A DNA stretch of 64,000 bases. Origin: Paenibacillus_E sp042676385. GTDB lineage: Bacteria; Bacillota; Bacilli; Paenibacillales; NBRC-103111. How positions within the stretch are numbered: position 1 is the first letter of the stretch; every line of letters starts with the position of its first letter. The stretch spans positions 1-64,000 of the forward strand of contig NZ_JBHTHA010000033.1 of assembly GCF_042676385.1 (NCBI RefSeq). The letters are read 5' to 3'. The position numbers were made by a program, and so were the translations under genes. This document shows, one piece after another, positions 28,066-37,320 of the stretch. The notes beneath the pieces are model-generated. The model was not told the origin of the DNA. It was given only the letters and a program-made list of their open reading frames with translations, and did not search any database.

Positions 28066-28953
28066 GTGAAAACAAGCAGGCTGTACCAGTTTTCCTTAAA
28101 TACGATCATGCTTGTATTTACGATTTTCTGCATATTTCCGTTCGTGCTGCTCGTTTCAGCCTCATTCACCGACGATATGGAAATTGTCAGGAGCGGCTAC
28201 AAGCTATTCCCCGAACAGTTTAGCACAGCGGCTTACCAGTATCTTTGGGACAATTCGGCCGATATTATTCGGTCCTATGGCATCACGATTTTAATTACAT
28301 TGGTCGGAACGACTGTAGGACTTAGCATTTGCGCCATGATTGCTTATCCGCTATCCCGGCAAGAATTGCCGTTTCGTAATTTCCTGGCTTTCTATGTATT
28401 TTTTACCATGCTGTTTAATGGCGGATTGGTGCCGACTTATCTGCTTTACACCAACTTCTTCGATTTCAAAAATACGATCTTAGCCTTGATCCTGCCAGGG
28501 CTGTTATTGAACGGATTCTTCGTTATTCTGATGCGCACTTTTTTTGCCACCACCATCCCGGCGGCCATTATTGAATCCGCTTATATCGACGGGGCCAAGG
28601 ATTGGAAAATATTTACCAACATTATTTTGCCGCTATCTACCCCTGTTCTGGCTACTGTTGGTTTATTTTATGCCATATTGTACTGGAATGATTGGTTTAA
28701 CGGATTGATTTATGTGACGGACAAGAAATTTTTCAGCATTCAAAATCTGTTGAACCGCATCTTGCTTGATCTCCAATTTCTACAGTCCAACACGCAACAA
28801 GTAGGAAAAGGCGCTGAATTGGTGGCCAAATTACCGCTGGATGCGATGCGCATGGCGATGGCCGTCATCGGCATCATACCGCTGCTCTGCGCGTATCCGT
28901 TTTTCCAAAAGTATTTCGTGAAAGGTCTGACGATCGGCGCAGTCAAAGGCTAA
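28066..28953 (+). CDS. Sugar ABC transporter permease, LplC/YtcP type
   Basis: A 295-residue permease with six membrane segments and the EAA loop ESAYIDGAKDWKIFTNIILP at about residues 180-205. It ends in the family tail FFQKYFVKGLTIGAVKG. The GTG start at 28066 follows AGGGGGG by 7 bases and lies 12 bases after the partner permease. LplC-type subunits always pair with LplB-type ones, as here. Confidence 0.9.
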   Translation: MKTSRLYQFSLNTIMLVFTIFCIFPFVLLVSASFTDDMEIVRSGYKLFPEQFSTAAYQYLWDNSADIIRSYGITILITLVGTTVGLSICAMIAYPLSRQELPFRNFLAFYVFFTMLFNGGLVPTYLLYTNFFDFKNTILALILPGLLLNGFFVILMRTFFATTIPAAIIESAYIDGAKDWKIFTNIILPLSTPVLATVGLFYAILYWNDWFNGLIYVTDKKFFSIQNLLNRILLDLQFLQSNTQQVGKGAELVAKLPLDAMRMAMAVIGIIPLLCAYPFFQKYFVKGLTIGAVKG

Positions 28954-29019
28954 GGCTACCTCCGGCAACAACCGGTTAGCGATATAAAAAACCACAATCA
29001 TTGAAGGGGAGGTTGTTAA

Positions 29020-30588
29020 ATGAAGAAGGAGAAGAAAAGGGTAACTGCAACGTTAGCGCTTGTTACGGCCATGACGATGGTGTTCGCGGGCTGCAGCAGC
29101 CCCAGCAGTTCCGGTGGTGACAAAGCAGCGGAGACCCCTAAGGCTACCGGCCAAAGCACGACGAAAGACGCCGGGAGCAGCGGCGCGAAGCTCGATCCTG
29201 TAGAACTCGTGATGGTTTACGCAGGGCCGGGAGAACCTAAAGATATGCAGGTTGTGCAAGAAGCCATCAACAAAGTAACCAAAGAAAAAATCAATGCGAC
29301 CGTCAAACTGACGATGATCGGCTGGGCAGCCTGGCAGCAGCAATCTACGCTCATGCTTTCGGGCAACGAGAAAGTTGATTTGATGCTAAGCGGACTCGGC
29401 ACCTACAGTCAGACGGTTGCAAGGGGACAATATATAGCACTCGATGATTTGCTGGCCAAGCAGGGGCAAGGCGTCAAGAAAGCACTGGATGATTTGGATC
29501 CCGCTTTCCTGAATGCCACCAAAATTAAAGGCAAAATCTATGCGGTACCTAGCATCCGAGATTTGGCTGCCGATTATGGGATCACTATGCGCAAAGATAT
29601 CGTGGACAAATACAAGATTGACATCAGCAAAATCAAATCGTATGACGATCTCGATCCGATTTTCAAAATCGTGAAAGAAAATGAACCGAATATGATTCCG
29701 ACGGTCAAATATTCAACCAATTCCATTATCGATACACATTTCAATGCCTATATGGATTCGCTGTCGGATGGCTTTGGCGTACTGCCGGGTCTGGATAACG
29801 GGCTGAAAGTCGTGAACTGGTACGAAACTCCCGAATACGCCAAAATGCTGGATATGGTCAGAAGATGGTTTGTGGCCGGGTACATTGCCAAGGATGCCGC
29901 AACCAGCACGGAAACCCAATATAACATGGTCAAGGCCGGCAAAGCGTTCTCCTTCATGTCTCATATGAAGCCGGGCATTGCGGAACAGGAATCCAGAATT
30001 TCAGGCGTTGAAATGGTTTCTGCCCATTTCGTGCCTGCTACAACGGCAACCGGCAATATTACATCCATTATGTGGAGCATTACCAAGAACTCCAAAAATC
30101 CGGAAAGAGCAATGATGCTGCTCAATCTGTTATACACCGACAAAGATCTGGTGAATCTGTTTGACTGGGGAATTGAAGGCAAGCATTATGTGAAAACATC
30201 AACAGACAACATCATCGAGTACCCGCAAGGCGTCGATCCGAAAACCCACGGCTATAACCTGAATATGGGCTGGATGTTCGGAAATCAGTTCTTATCCTAC
30301 ATTTTCAAAGGAGATAGCCCGACGCTCTGGAAAGAACTGGCTGACTTCAATAAAAATTCAAAGAAAAGCAAGGCACTAGGCTTTACCTACAGCGCGGAAC
30401 CGGTAAAAACAGAAGTTGCAGCGGTGAGAAACGTGGTGGATCAATATCAGAAAGCACTTGAAACAGGTACCGTGGACCCTGTGACGAAATTGCCGGAATT
30501 CAACAAACAACTGAAGGCGGCGGGCATCGACAAGATCATTGCCGAGAAACAGAAGCAGCTGGATGAATGGGCTAAAACTAATAAGTAA
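29020..30588 (+). CDS. Extracellular solute-binding lipoprotein, LplA family
   Basis: A 522-residue lipoprotein. The signal peptide (about residues 1-24) ends in the lipobox VFAGC, so the mature protein is anchored by a diacylated cysteine. A Ser/Gly/Ala/Lys-rich linker follows, then the family 1 solute-binding fold with LALVTAMTMVF upstream and VDLMLSGLGTY, IPTVKYSTNS and WGIEGKHY motifs usual in LplA-like proteins of Paenibacillus. ATG follows GGGGAGG by about 9 bases. It captures the ligand for the two permeases just upstream. The ligand is unknown; the neighbouring isomerase and dehydrogenase point to a sugar or polyol such as an inositol-like compound. Confidence 0.9.
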   Translation: MKKEKKRVTATLALVTAMTMVFAGCSSPSSSGGDKAAETPKATGQSTTKDAGSSGAKLDPVELVMVYAGPGEPKDMQVVQEAINKVTKEKINATVKLTMIGWAAWQQQSTLMLSGNEKVDLMLSGLGTYSQTVARGQYIALDDLLAKQGQGVKKALDDLDPAFLNATKIKGKIYAVPSIRDLAADYGITMRKDIVDKYKIDISKIKSYDDLDPIFKIVKENEPNMIPTVKYSTNSIIDTHFNAYMDSLSDGFGVLPGLDNGLKVVNWYETPEYAKMLDMVRRWFVAGYIAKDAATSTETQYNMVKAGKAFSFMSHMKPGIAEQESRISGVEMVSAHFVPATTATGNITSIMWSITKNSKNPERAMMLLNLLYTDKDLVNLFDWGIEGKHYVKTSTDNIIEYPQGVDPKTHGYNLNMGWMFGNQFLSYIFKGDSPTLWKELADFNKNSKKSKALGFTYSAEPVKTEVAAVRNVVDQYQKALETGTVDPVTKLPEFNKQLKAAGIDKIIAEKQKQLDEWAKTNK

Positions 30589-30601
30589 AGGTGGTAATCC
30601 A

Positions 30602-31471
30602 ATGAGCATTTTTGCAGGTATTAATATTTTCTCCGTAGCTAAAGAATTGGGTGAAGATTACTATGGCACATTAGAGAAGGTGGCATCCGCAGGGTACGAA
30701 AACATCGAGATGATCGGCTTTAATATGCAGAAACGGACACGGCTGATGGATGAATTTCCTGTGGAATCCGTCAGATCGAAATTTAAGGAATTAGGACTAA
30801 AGGCGATTGCGGCCCATGAGGGCACGATGCCCGGACAAGAGCTGATCGCGCATGATTGGGATCAGGTCATGGCCTATTATGGAGGGCTCGAATGCGAGAA
30901 TATTGTGCTGCCGTCCGTTTGGATCCAAACCCGTGAGGAAACGTTGAAAACAGCGGAGCAAATGAATGAAGTCGGGAAAAAGTTGAAGGAAAACGGGTTT
31001 CGCTTTTATCTGCACAACCACGCGCACGAATTTAAACAAGACGGGGACCGGACGCTGTTCGATCTGTTCATGGAGAATACCGATCCGTCTTATGTCAAAT
31101 TCGAGCTGGACTTGGTTTGGGTCATTCGCGCGGGTCTTGATCCGGTAGATGTATTGACGAAATTGGGAGATCGTTGCGACATCATCCATCAAAAGGACTT
31201 GAGCAAAAATCTCGCTCATCCCGTCAACTTATTCGAAGCTATTAAGCAGGGTGGAGCTGAAGAGCAAGATTTAATGCAAGTCTATAGAAAATACGTAAGT
31301 CCCAGCGATTTCGTAGATCTTGGCACCGGCAGAGTCGATCTTCCGTCCATCTATGCGCAGATCAAAGAAATGGGTCATGTTCGCTACGCGCTTGTTGAGA
31401 ATGAGGGCGAATCAGCCGACAAATTTCTGAGTATCCGGAACGATTTGAACGTGCTGAAGCCGTACTTGTGA
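30602..31471 (+). CDS. Sugar phosphate isomerase/epimerase-like TIM barrel
   Basis: A 289-residue AP-endonuclease-2/xylose-isomerase-like barrel. Visible metal-ligand candidates are the glutamate in ENIEMIG, the histidines in YLHNHAHEF and IIHQKD, and the glutamates in KFELDLVW and VENEG. I choose the ATG at 30602 because AAAGGTGG is 7-8 bases upstream; the frame stays open further 5' but only inside the preceding gene. It starts 13 bases after the lipoprotein gene. Members isomerise or epimerise keto-sugars or dehydrate inosose; with the adjacent Gfo/Idh/MocA enzyme, a polyol or keto-sugar pathway is likely. The substrate is not decidable here. Confidence 0.85.
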   Translation: MSIFAGINIFSVAKELGEDYYGTLEKVASAGYENIEMIGFNMQKRTRLMDEFPVESVRSKFKELGLKAIAAHEGTMPGQELIAHDWDQVMAYYGGLECENIVLPSVWIQTREETLKTAEQMNEVGKKLKENGFRFYLHNHAHEFKQDGDRTLFDLFMENTDPSYVKFELDLVWVIRAGLDPVDVLTKLGDRCDIIHQKDLSKNLAHPVNLFEAIKQGGAEEQDLMQVYRKYVSPSDFVDLGTGRVDLPSIYAQIKEMGHVRYALVENEGESADKFLSIRNDLNVLKPYL

Positions 31472-31500
31472 TAAGAATCAGATCAGAGGAGTGGTAGAAG

Positions 31501-32598
31501 ATGTCCAATAAGAAACTAAAGGTCGGAATTATCGGATGCGGAGGGATTGCCTTCCAAAAGCATATGCCTTCTTTGGCCAAAACCGGGGATTTGGCGGAGA
31601 TGGTCGCCTTTTGCGATATCGTCCAAGAGAAAGCGGAGAAAGCGGCGAAAGAGTTTGGCGACGGTCATGCGCGAGTGTTTACGGATTACAGAGAGTTGTT
31701 GAAGGATGACTCGATTGATGTCGTCCATGTGCTGACCCCTAACTTGCAGCACTCGTTCATCACGGTTGATGCACTGGAAGCAGGTAAACATGTCATGTGC
31801 GAGAAGCCGATGGCGATCAATTCCGCAGAGGCAAGGAAAATGCTGGATGCGGCAAAGAGAACCGGCAAGAAACTGACGATCGGCTATCAAAATCGTTGGA
31901 ATGACGATTCCCAAACGCTGTACCGGGCATGCCGTGAAGGCGCCCTGGGAGAAATTTATATGGCAAAAGCGCATGCTGTTCGTCGCCGTATGGTACCTAC
32001 TTGGGGAGTATTCGCAGATAAAGAGCAGCAAGGCGGCGGTTGTTTGATCGACATTGGCACGCATGCGCTGGACTTGGCGTTGTGGTTTATGGATAACTAT
32101 AAACCTGTATCGGTGACAGGCTCCGTCTTCTACAAATTGAAGGATAAGCCGGAAGGGAATCTATTGGGTCCTTGGAATCCTGAGACATTTAACGTCGAAG
32201 ATTCGGCCTTTGGGCTTATCAAAATGGAAAATGGAGCGACCATATTCCTCGAGAGCTCCTGGGCGCTGAACACAACCGATGTCAAGGAAGCGAAAGCGTC
32301 GTTGTTCGGGACGGATGGCGGCGCAGAGATGAAGCAAACGAGCGATTTCAAAGGCGAGCTTGTTTTTAACCATGTGCAGTTTGGTAAACTTGTCGAAAGC
32401 AAACCGATGTCCGGCCCGGGCATAGCCTATTTCGGACCGAATTCTTCGGATCCGGGCATCAAAGAAGCACGGCAATGGCTGGAGAGCATCCTTCATGATA
32501 CGGAACCTCTTGTTAAGCCGGAACAGGCGTTTGTTGTCACGCAAATCCTTGAAGCCATTTATCAGTCGGCCGAAACCGGCAAAGAAGTCGTATTCTAA
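31501..32598 (+). CDS. Gfo/Idh/MocA-family oxidoreductase
   Basis: A 365-residue NAD(P)-dependent sugar or polyol dehydrogenase. The N-terminal Rossmann fold has VGIIGCGGIAFQKH; the conserved catalytic lysine is in MCEKPMAINSAEA, and GGGCLIDIGTHALDLALW provides the further active-site Asp and His. ATG follows GAGGAGTGG. It is the last gene of the operon that encodes the importer and isomerase and probably oxidises the imported compound or its epimer. Confidence 0.9.
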   Translation: MSNKKLKVGIIGCGGIAFQKHMPSLAKTGDLAEMVAFCDIVQEKAEKAAKEFGDGHARVFTDYRELLKDDSIDVVHVLTPNLQHSFITVDALEAGKHVMCEKPMAINSAEARKMLDAAKRTGKKLTIGYQNRWNDDSQTLYRACREGALGEIYMAKAHAVRRRMVPTWGVFADKEQQGGGCLIDIGTHALDLALWFMDNYKPVSVTGSVFYKLKDKPEGNLLGPWNPETFNVEDSAFGLIKMENGATIFLESSWALNTTDVKEAKASLFGTDGGAEMKQTSDFKGELVFNHVQFGKLVESKPMSGPGIAYFGPNSSDPGIKEARQWLESILHDTEPLVKPEQAFVVTQILEAIYQSAETGKEVVF

Positions 32599-32677
32599 AA
32601 TCACTCTGCGAATCAACGTTGTTCGGATCACGAAACATGTGACCGGACAGCGTTTTTCACTTTTTGAGGCCTTTTTC

Positions 32678-33787
32678 TCAATGAATCCGATATTGCCTGG
32701 GAGTAACCCCAGTTTTCTTTTTGAAAACTTTGGTGAAGTAGCTTTGATCATGAAAATTTAATCGCGTACAGATCTCCGATATTGAATAGTTGGTCAGCGC
32801 CAATAACTTTTTGGCTTCTTCTATTTTTTCTCCTTGGATGTATTCGCTAATCGTCATGCCAACTTCTTTACGAAATAATTGGGAGAGGTAGCCTGCGCTC
32901 AAACCCACGATTTGAGATATTCGATTCAATGTCAATTCCTCGTAAAGATGGTTGAAAACCGTGTTGATGCAGAGTGCAATCGGCTTGGAATAGTGCCGCT
33001 CCTTACCTAGCAGCACCCGGTTTGCGAAATCGCAAAGGGCCTCCGTTCTAACTCGTATGACGTCTTTGACATCCGCTAGCTCTTCAATGTGCTGAATATA
33101 AAGATCGCTCATCGTATAGGCAACTTCCGGAAACAGCCCGCCATCCATGGCTGCACGCGTTGCAAGTGTGATGGAGGCGATGGCTAAATTTTTTTTGCTC
33201 CTTAATCGGCTTTTCTTGGACAGGATGCCAACCTGCTCTTCAGGGACTTTGTCGATAAGTCGGAGCAAATCTTCCGTGCGCCCTTCTCTAATGCATTGAA
33301 AAATCCGTTTCTCTTCTATGGGCGTATGGTGAAAAGCGACGTTCAATCTGCGATTGGATAGATTTAAATCGATATTCTCGATCGGAGCTTCGGACGACGT
33401 CTGTTGTATGCCGTTTTTTTGAGAAATCTCCGTTATGTCGAGTTTTTTTTCGTAAATCATGAAGTAAAGCAATGCGCTCATATGAAGTAATTTATTGTCG
33501 CAATAAGCATAGGGCCCTAATAGGATGCTCCCATCATATTGGTTTCCATGTAATAATTGAATGGCTACATAATGTTCGAATTCAGTAATCGCAATCAGGA
33601 CCGGAAAATCACCAGGCAGCTCAGAGAGAGAAAGATCGTTAAACCAACGACTCGGCATATTTGGACTGCACGCGAAGACAATTTCGCTTTTACAATCGAT
33701 GTAACAAACTGGGAGTTTGAAATTGTCGTGCATCAATTGACAAACAGACTCTATTTTTTCTAGGCCGATCCAGTCCCTACATTCCAT
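32678..33787 (-). CDS. AraC-family transcriptional regulator with N-terminal sensory region
   Basis: A 369-residue regulator. The C-terminal 100 residues form the AraC double helix-turn-helix (LNRISQIVGLSAGYLSQLFR, then ISEICTRLNFHDQSYFTKVF, ending KKTGVTPRQYRIH). The N-terminal 250 residues have no receiver motif; they start with a block (PVCYIDCKSEIVFACS) like the ligand-sensing parts of some stand-alone AraC regulators. It is convergent with the Gfo-type gene, with 79 bases between stops, and could regulate either that sugar operon or something outside. The ligand is unknown. Confidence 0.85.
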   Translation of the reverse strand: MECRDWIGLEKIESVCQLMHDNFKLPVCYIDCKSEIVFACSPNMPSRWFNDLSLSELPGDFPVLIAITEFEHYVAIQLLHGNQYDGSILLGPYAYCDNKLLHMSALLYFMIYEKKLDITEISQKNGIQQTSSEAPIENIDLNLSNRRLNVAFHHTPIEEKRIFQCIREGRTEDLLRLIDKVPEEQVGILSKKSRLRSKKNLAIASITLATRAAMDGGLFPEVAYTMSDLYIQHIEELADVKDVIRVRTEALCDFANRVLLGKERHYSKPIALCINTVFNHLYEELTLNRISQIVGLSAGYLSQLFRKEVGMTISEYIQGEKIEEAKKLLALTNYSISEICTRLNFHDQSYFTKVFKKKTGVTPRQYRIH

Positions 33788-33937
33788 GAATTTTCCGCCC
33801 CTTTAAAAAAGATGCATCCATATTCATATCGTACCATAATGGTGTCATCTCAGGGTTAGAACAATTCAAGACAATGTTGACTGATTCATCGTGCTTAGAA
33901 TATGATGGGTCTGTCAAAAGATGAGGGGAGAGCGATG

Positions 33938-35998
33938 ATGGCATTTTTCCTTCAAGCCTTTGCTAGCCGGCTGACCCGGAAATACTTATTGATCTTTTCG
34001 TTCGTATTGATCATACCGACGATCGTTATTTACCGGGTTATTGTAAGCTACGCGCATCATGTCATGGAAGAGCATATCTCCCGCGATAATTTGATCGGTG
34101 CTGATGCGATCGTCAAGCGATTGAATGCTGAAATTACGGATGTCGTGCTGCAACTGCAGCTTATTGCAGGCCAGAATCTCGCGGTTCATTCAGATGAACA
34201 AACCATGTACGAGAATGCAAAGCAAACGATTGCTAAAAGTTCAATGATACATTCGATCTACTATGTCGACAACGAATCGCAGCTGCGCTTCGAAGCACCT
34301 TTTTCTCCAGTTATGCAAGCGGTTTCTTATGCCTATCCTGGACTTGAGCATGTTCGATGGAGCTACACCTATATGGTATCCGGTCTTATCCCGAACTATC
34401 GAAATGAAACAGCAGTCACGATTGCTGTTCCTGTCTATTATAAAGACCGGACGTTTCACGGTGCGCTCGTTGCAGAGCTGAGCCGGGACTACTTGTCCGA
34501 GATGCTACGTACAATGAGCGCGAGCCGGGAGGGATTCAGCTATTTGCTCGATCTGAATGGCCGTGTCATTGCATCTTCGGATGAAGCGATACTTGGAATG
34601 GACTTCGGGCACGATCCGATCGGAGAGCGATTGATGGTAGGCGATTCGGGCCTCGTTTCAAGCTTATATCAAGGCAAAGAAAGTATTGTCGCTTTTCAGC
34701 AAATCCGCGATAACTGGGGGCTTGCGCTCGGTATACCGAAGGATATCGCATTTCAACCAGTAAAGACATTAGCCCAGGCGTTAACGGTCAGTTTTTTCGC
34801 AATTATTGTGCTTTCGCTCTTTCATATTTTGCTCGGCATGAGACAGTTGCTCTATCCGATCATTCATTTGACCCGGTTTGCAAAAAAATACAGACAAGAA
34901 CATGCGTTGGACACGCTGCAATCAGGTCGGGTGGATGCGAAGGACGAGCTGAGCGAGTTGACCGGAACGATGAAAGCACTGACAAGAGAGCTTGATTTTA
35001 AGGAGCGTTTTCTTCGAGATATTATCGAGGGCATTCCATACGCGGTTGTAACCGTAAATCATGAGGGCATAGTCACACATGCCAACGAAAAATTTTCCCA
35101 ATTGTTTCAAATCCAATGGCCGGATCCGGCCAAACGGCATCTGTCGGTTATTCCGGAGTTGTCGATCATCCCTTCGCTTCATGGAGAAAGGGAATTGGCG
35201 ATTCCGGGATCGCGGGGGGAACGGATTATTGTACGTATTGTTACGGCGCCTTTCCAAAATGGCGTGCTTGCCGTACTTCAGGATATTACGCAAATCAAGC
35301 TGTTGGAAGAGCAGGTCAATCAGAGCGAAAAGCTGGCTCAGATGGGCCAAATAACGGCCGGGGTGGCACACGAGCTTAAAAATCCGCTTGCCGTACTGGC
35401 CAGCAGCTCCGAATTATTAAAAGATGAAATGATGGAAGAACGTCAAGATCCTGAATTGATCCGTACGCTTGTGATGGATATCGACGAAGTGATTACGCGT
35501 ATGAGCGGCATCGTTAATCAATTTCTATCGTTTGCCAAAACGAAGAACGAGCATGAAAGCTTGATCGAAATCGACCAACTCGTCGATCGTGTTCTACACT
35601 TGCTGCGAATCAAATTTAACGAATCGCAGGTCATTGTGAACAAGAGATATGCGTTGGAACTGCCTCCGATAGCAGGGAGGTACAATAAGTTGATCCAACT
35701 CTTTCTCAATCTGTTTTTGAACAGTATTGATGCCATGCCGAACGGCGGTACATTGATGCTTAGCATTCAAACAAGCGATCCTTACCTTGAAGTGAAAATT
35801 GAAGATTCCGGAGAAGGAATTTCCCAGAGCGATATGCAGTGGTTGTTTAATCCGTTCTTTTCTACCAAAGAGCAGGGAACGGGGATCGGTTTGACGATCG
35901 CTAGTGAAATTATTCGGGAGCACGGGGGAGAAATCCAGATCGAAAGCGTGCTTCATGAGGGGACAAGCGTAATTTGTAAATTTCCAATCCATAGATAG
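33938..35998 (+). CDS. NtrB-like membrane sensor histidine kinase (Cache-PAS-HisKA)
   Basis: A kinase of about 686 residues. Helix 1 (about residues 12-32), an extracytoplasmic Cache-type sensor (about 35-285), helix 2 (about 290-312), a linker, a PAS domain (about 365-450), HisKA with the phosphorylated histidine in GVAHELKNPLAVLASSS (about residue 480), and HATPase with FLNLFLNSIDAMPNGG, EDSGEGIS and GTGIGLTIA. The HELKNPL form is typical of kinases that drive NtrC-type activators. The ATG at 33938 has GAGGGGAG at 7 bases; the ATG at 33935 is slightly closer and 33902 lacks a site. The NtrC-like partner starts 11 bases downstream. The external sensor may read the same compound that the betaine-type importer brings in. 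Confidence 0.9.
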   Translation: MAFFLQAFASRLTRKYLLIFSFVLIIPTIVIYRVIVSYAHHVMEEHISRDNLIGADAIVKRLNAEITDVVLQLQLIAGQNLAVHSDEQTMYENAKQTIAKSSMIHSIYYVDNESQLRFEAPFSPVMQAVSYAYPGLEHVRWSYTYMVSGLIPNYRNETAVTIAVPVYYKDRTFHGALVAELSRDYLSEMLRTMSASREGFSYLLDLNGRVIASSDEAILGMDFGHDPIGERLMVGDSGLVSSLYQGKESIVAFQQIRDNWGLALGIPKDIAFQPVKTLAQALTVSFFAIIVLSLFHILLGMRQLLYPIIHLTRFAKKYRQEHALDTLQSGRVDAKDELSELTGTMKALTRELDFKERFLRDIIEGIPYAVVTVNHEGIVTHANEKFSQLFQIQWPDPAKRHLSVIPELSIIPSLHGERELAIPGSRGERIIVRIVTAPFQNGVLAVLQDITQIKLLEEQVNQSEKLAQMGQITAGVAHELKNPLAVLASSSELLKDEMMEERQDPELIRTLVMDIDEVITRMSGIVNQFLSFAKTKNEHESLIEIDQLVDRVLHLLRIKFNESQVIVNKRYALELPPIAGRYNKLIQLFLNLFLNSIDAMPNGGTLMLSIQTSDPYLEVKIEDSGEGISQSDMQWLFNPFFSTKEQGTGIGLTIASEIIREHGGEIQIESVLHEGTSVICKFPIHR

Positions 35999-36009
35999 GA
36001 GGTAACAGT

Positions 36010-37320
36010 ATGACACATCGAATCTTAGTCGTAGACGATGAGGTGAAGTTATGTCGCAACATTGCGATAAAATTAGAGCGCATCGGCTATCAAGTAGATA
36101 CTGTCTACGATGGGAAAACAGCCATCGGTTTGATTGAACGGTTTACCTATGGCGCGGTCATTTTGGACTATATGCTGACGGATATGACCGGGTTGGATGT
36201 GCTTCAGGCAATTAAGCAGAAGCATCCTTACCTCCTTGTATTCATGCTTACGGCTTACGGGAATGTGGAGAATGCTGTGATGGTTATGAAGCTTGGAGCG
36301 ACAGACTACTTCAATAAGCCGATTGAACTGAAGCTGCTGGCTTCGAAAATCGAGGCCGTGCTGCCTTTGAACGGTGCCGAAGAGATGGCGGGCGCAATGG
36401 CTTTTGCCAGCGAACCTATGAAGCGGATCCGCGAGATGCTGGAGCGGGTGAACCAAACGGATGCAAGCATCTTGCTGCTTGGGGAAAGCGGCGTCGGCAA
36501 AACGGCGCTCGCAAAGTGGATTCATCAGGAAAGCCGGCGGCATAATCATCCATTCATCTCGCTGAATTGTGCCGCCATCCCGGATAATCTGCTGGAAAGC
36601 GAATTGTTTGGTTATGAAAAGGGCGCTTTTACCGGTGCCGTAGATATGCGCATCGGCAAATTCGAAGCAGCGAACCAAGGAACCATTTTTCTTGATGAAA
36701 TCGGTGAAATGTCACTTGCCACACAGGCGAAACTGCTGCATGTGATTGAAGAAAAACGAATTATACGGCTCGGAAGCCACCAGGAACGTCAAGTGGATGT
36801 TCGCATCATTGCTGCAACTAACCGGAATATACAAGAATTCGTCCGTGACGGAAAGTTTCGCGAGGACTTATACTACCGCTTAAATTTGGTGGAAATAACA
36901 ATTCCCCCGCTGCGCGAACGCAAAGAGGACATCGCAGTGCTTGTCCAGCAAAAGCTGCATGAATTGAATACGAAATACGGTAAATCCGTCACAATCACTG
37001 AAGAGCTCAGGAAAGCGTTCGAATCCCTGACGTGGTCCGGGAACGTTCGGGAATTGTTCAATGTCCTCGAGCGGATGCATATCCTCAAAGCTAGCGGACA
37101 GCTGCATCTCGGAGAACTCCCGGCGAATTTGTCCGTACAATCGGAAAGCAAATTGAACGAATCGCCAGCAGGCAAGCTGCAAGATGTGCTTGAGGAGGTT
37201 GAGGAGAAAATGATCGAGGATGCGCTGCTTCGCGCCAAGGGCAACCAGACAAAAGCTGCAGACCTCCTTGGTATCTCCCGCAATACGTTAATTCACAAGA
37301 TGAAGAAGATCAAACGATGA
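36010..37320 (+). CDS. NtrC-family sigma-54-dependent response regulator
   Basis: A 436-residue activator. Receiver domain (about residues 1-120) with phospho-acceptor Asp in AVILDYMLTDMTG and lysine in DYFNKPIELK. AAA+ domain (about 135-365) with Walker A LLGESGVGKT, the sigma-54 contact loop GAFTGA (in FGYEKGAFTGAVD), Walker B TIFLDEIGE and the arginine-finger region FREDLYYRLN. C-terminal Fis-type helix-turn-helix (QTKAADLLGISRNTLIHKM). ATG follows TAGGAGG. An exact-consensus sigma-54 promoter lies 1.4 kb downstream, so the large catabolic operon from 38781 is its evident target. The binding-protein gene overlaps its stop. Confidence 0.93.
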   Translation: MTHRILVVDDEVKLCRNIAIKLERIGYQVDTVYDGKTAIGLIERFTYGAVILDYMLTDMTGLDVLQAIKQKHPYLLVFMLTAYGNVENAVMVMKLGATDYFNKPIELKLLASKIEAVLPLNGAEEMAGAMAFASEPMKRIREMLERVNQTDASILLLGESGVGKTALAKWIHQESRRHNHPFISLNCAAIPDNLLESELFGYEKGAFTGAVDMRIGKFEAANQGTIFLDEIGEMSLATQAKLLHVIEEKRIIRLGSHQERQVDVRIIAATNRNIQEFVRDGKFREDLYYRLNLVEITIPPLRERKEDIAVLVQQKLHELNTKYGKSVTITEELRKAFESLTWSGNVRELFNVLERMHILKASGQLHLGELPANLSVQSESKLNESPAGKLQDVLEEVEEKMIEDALLRAKGNQTKAADLLGISRNTLIHKMKKIKR

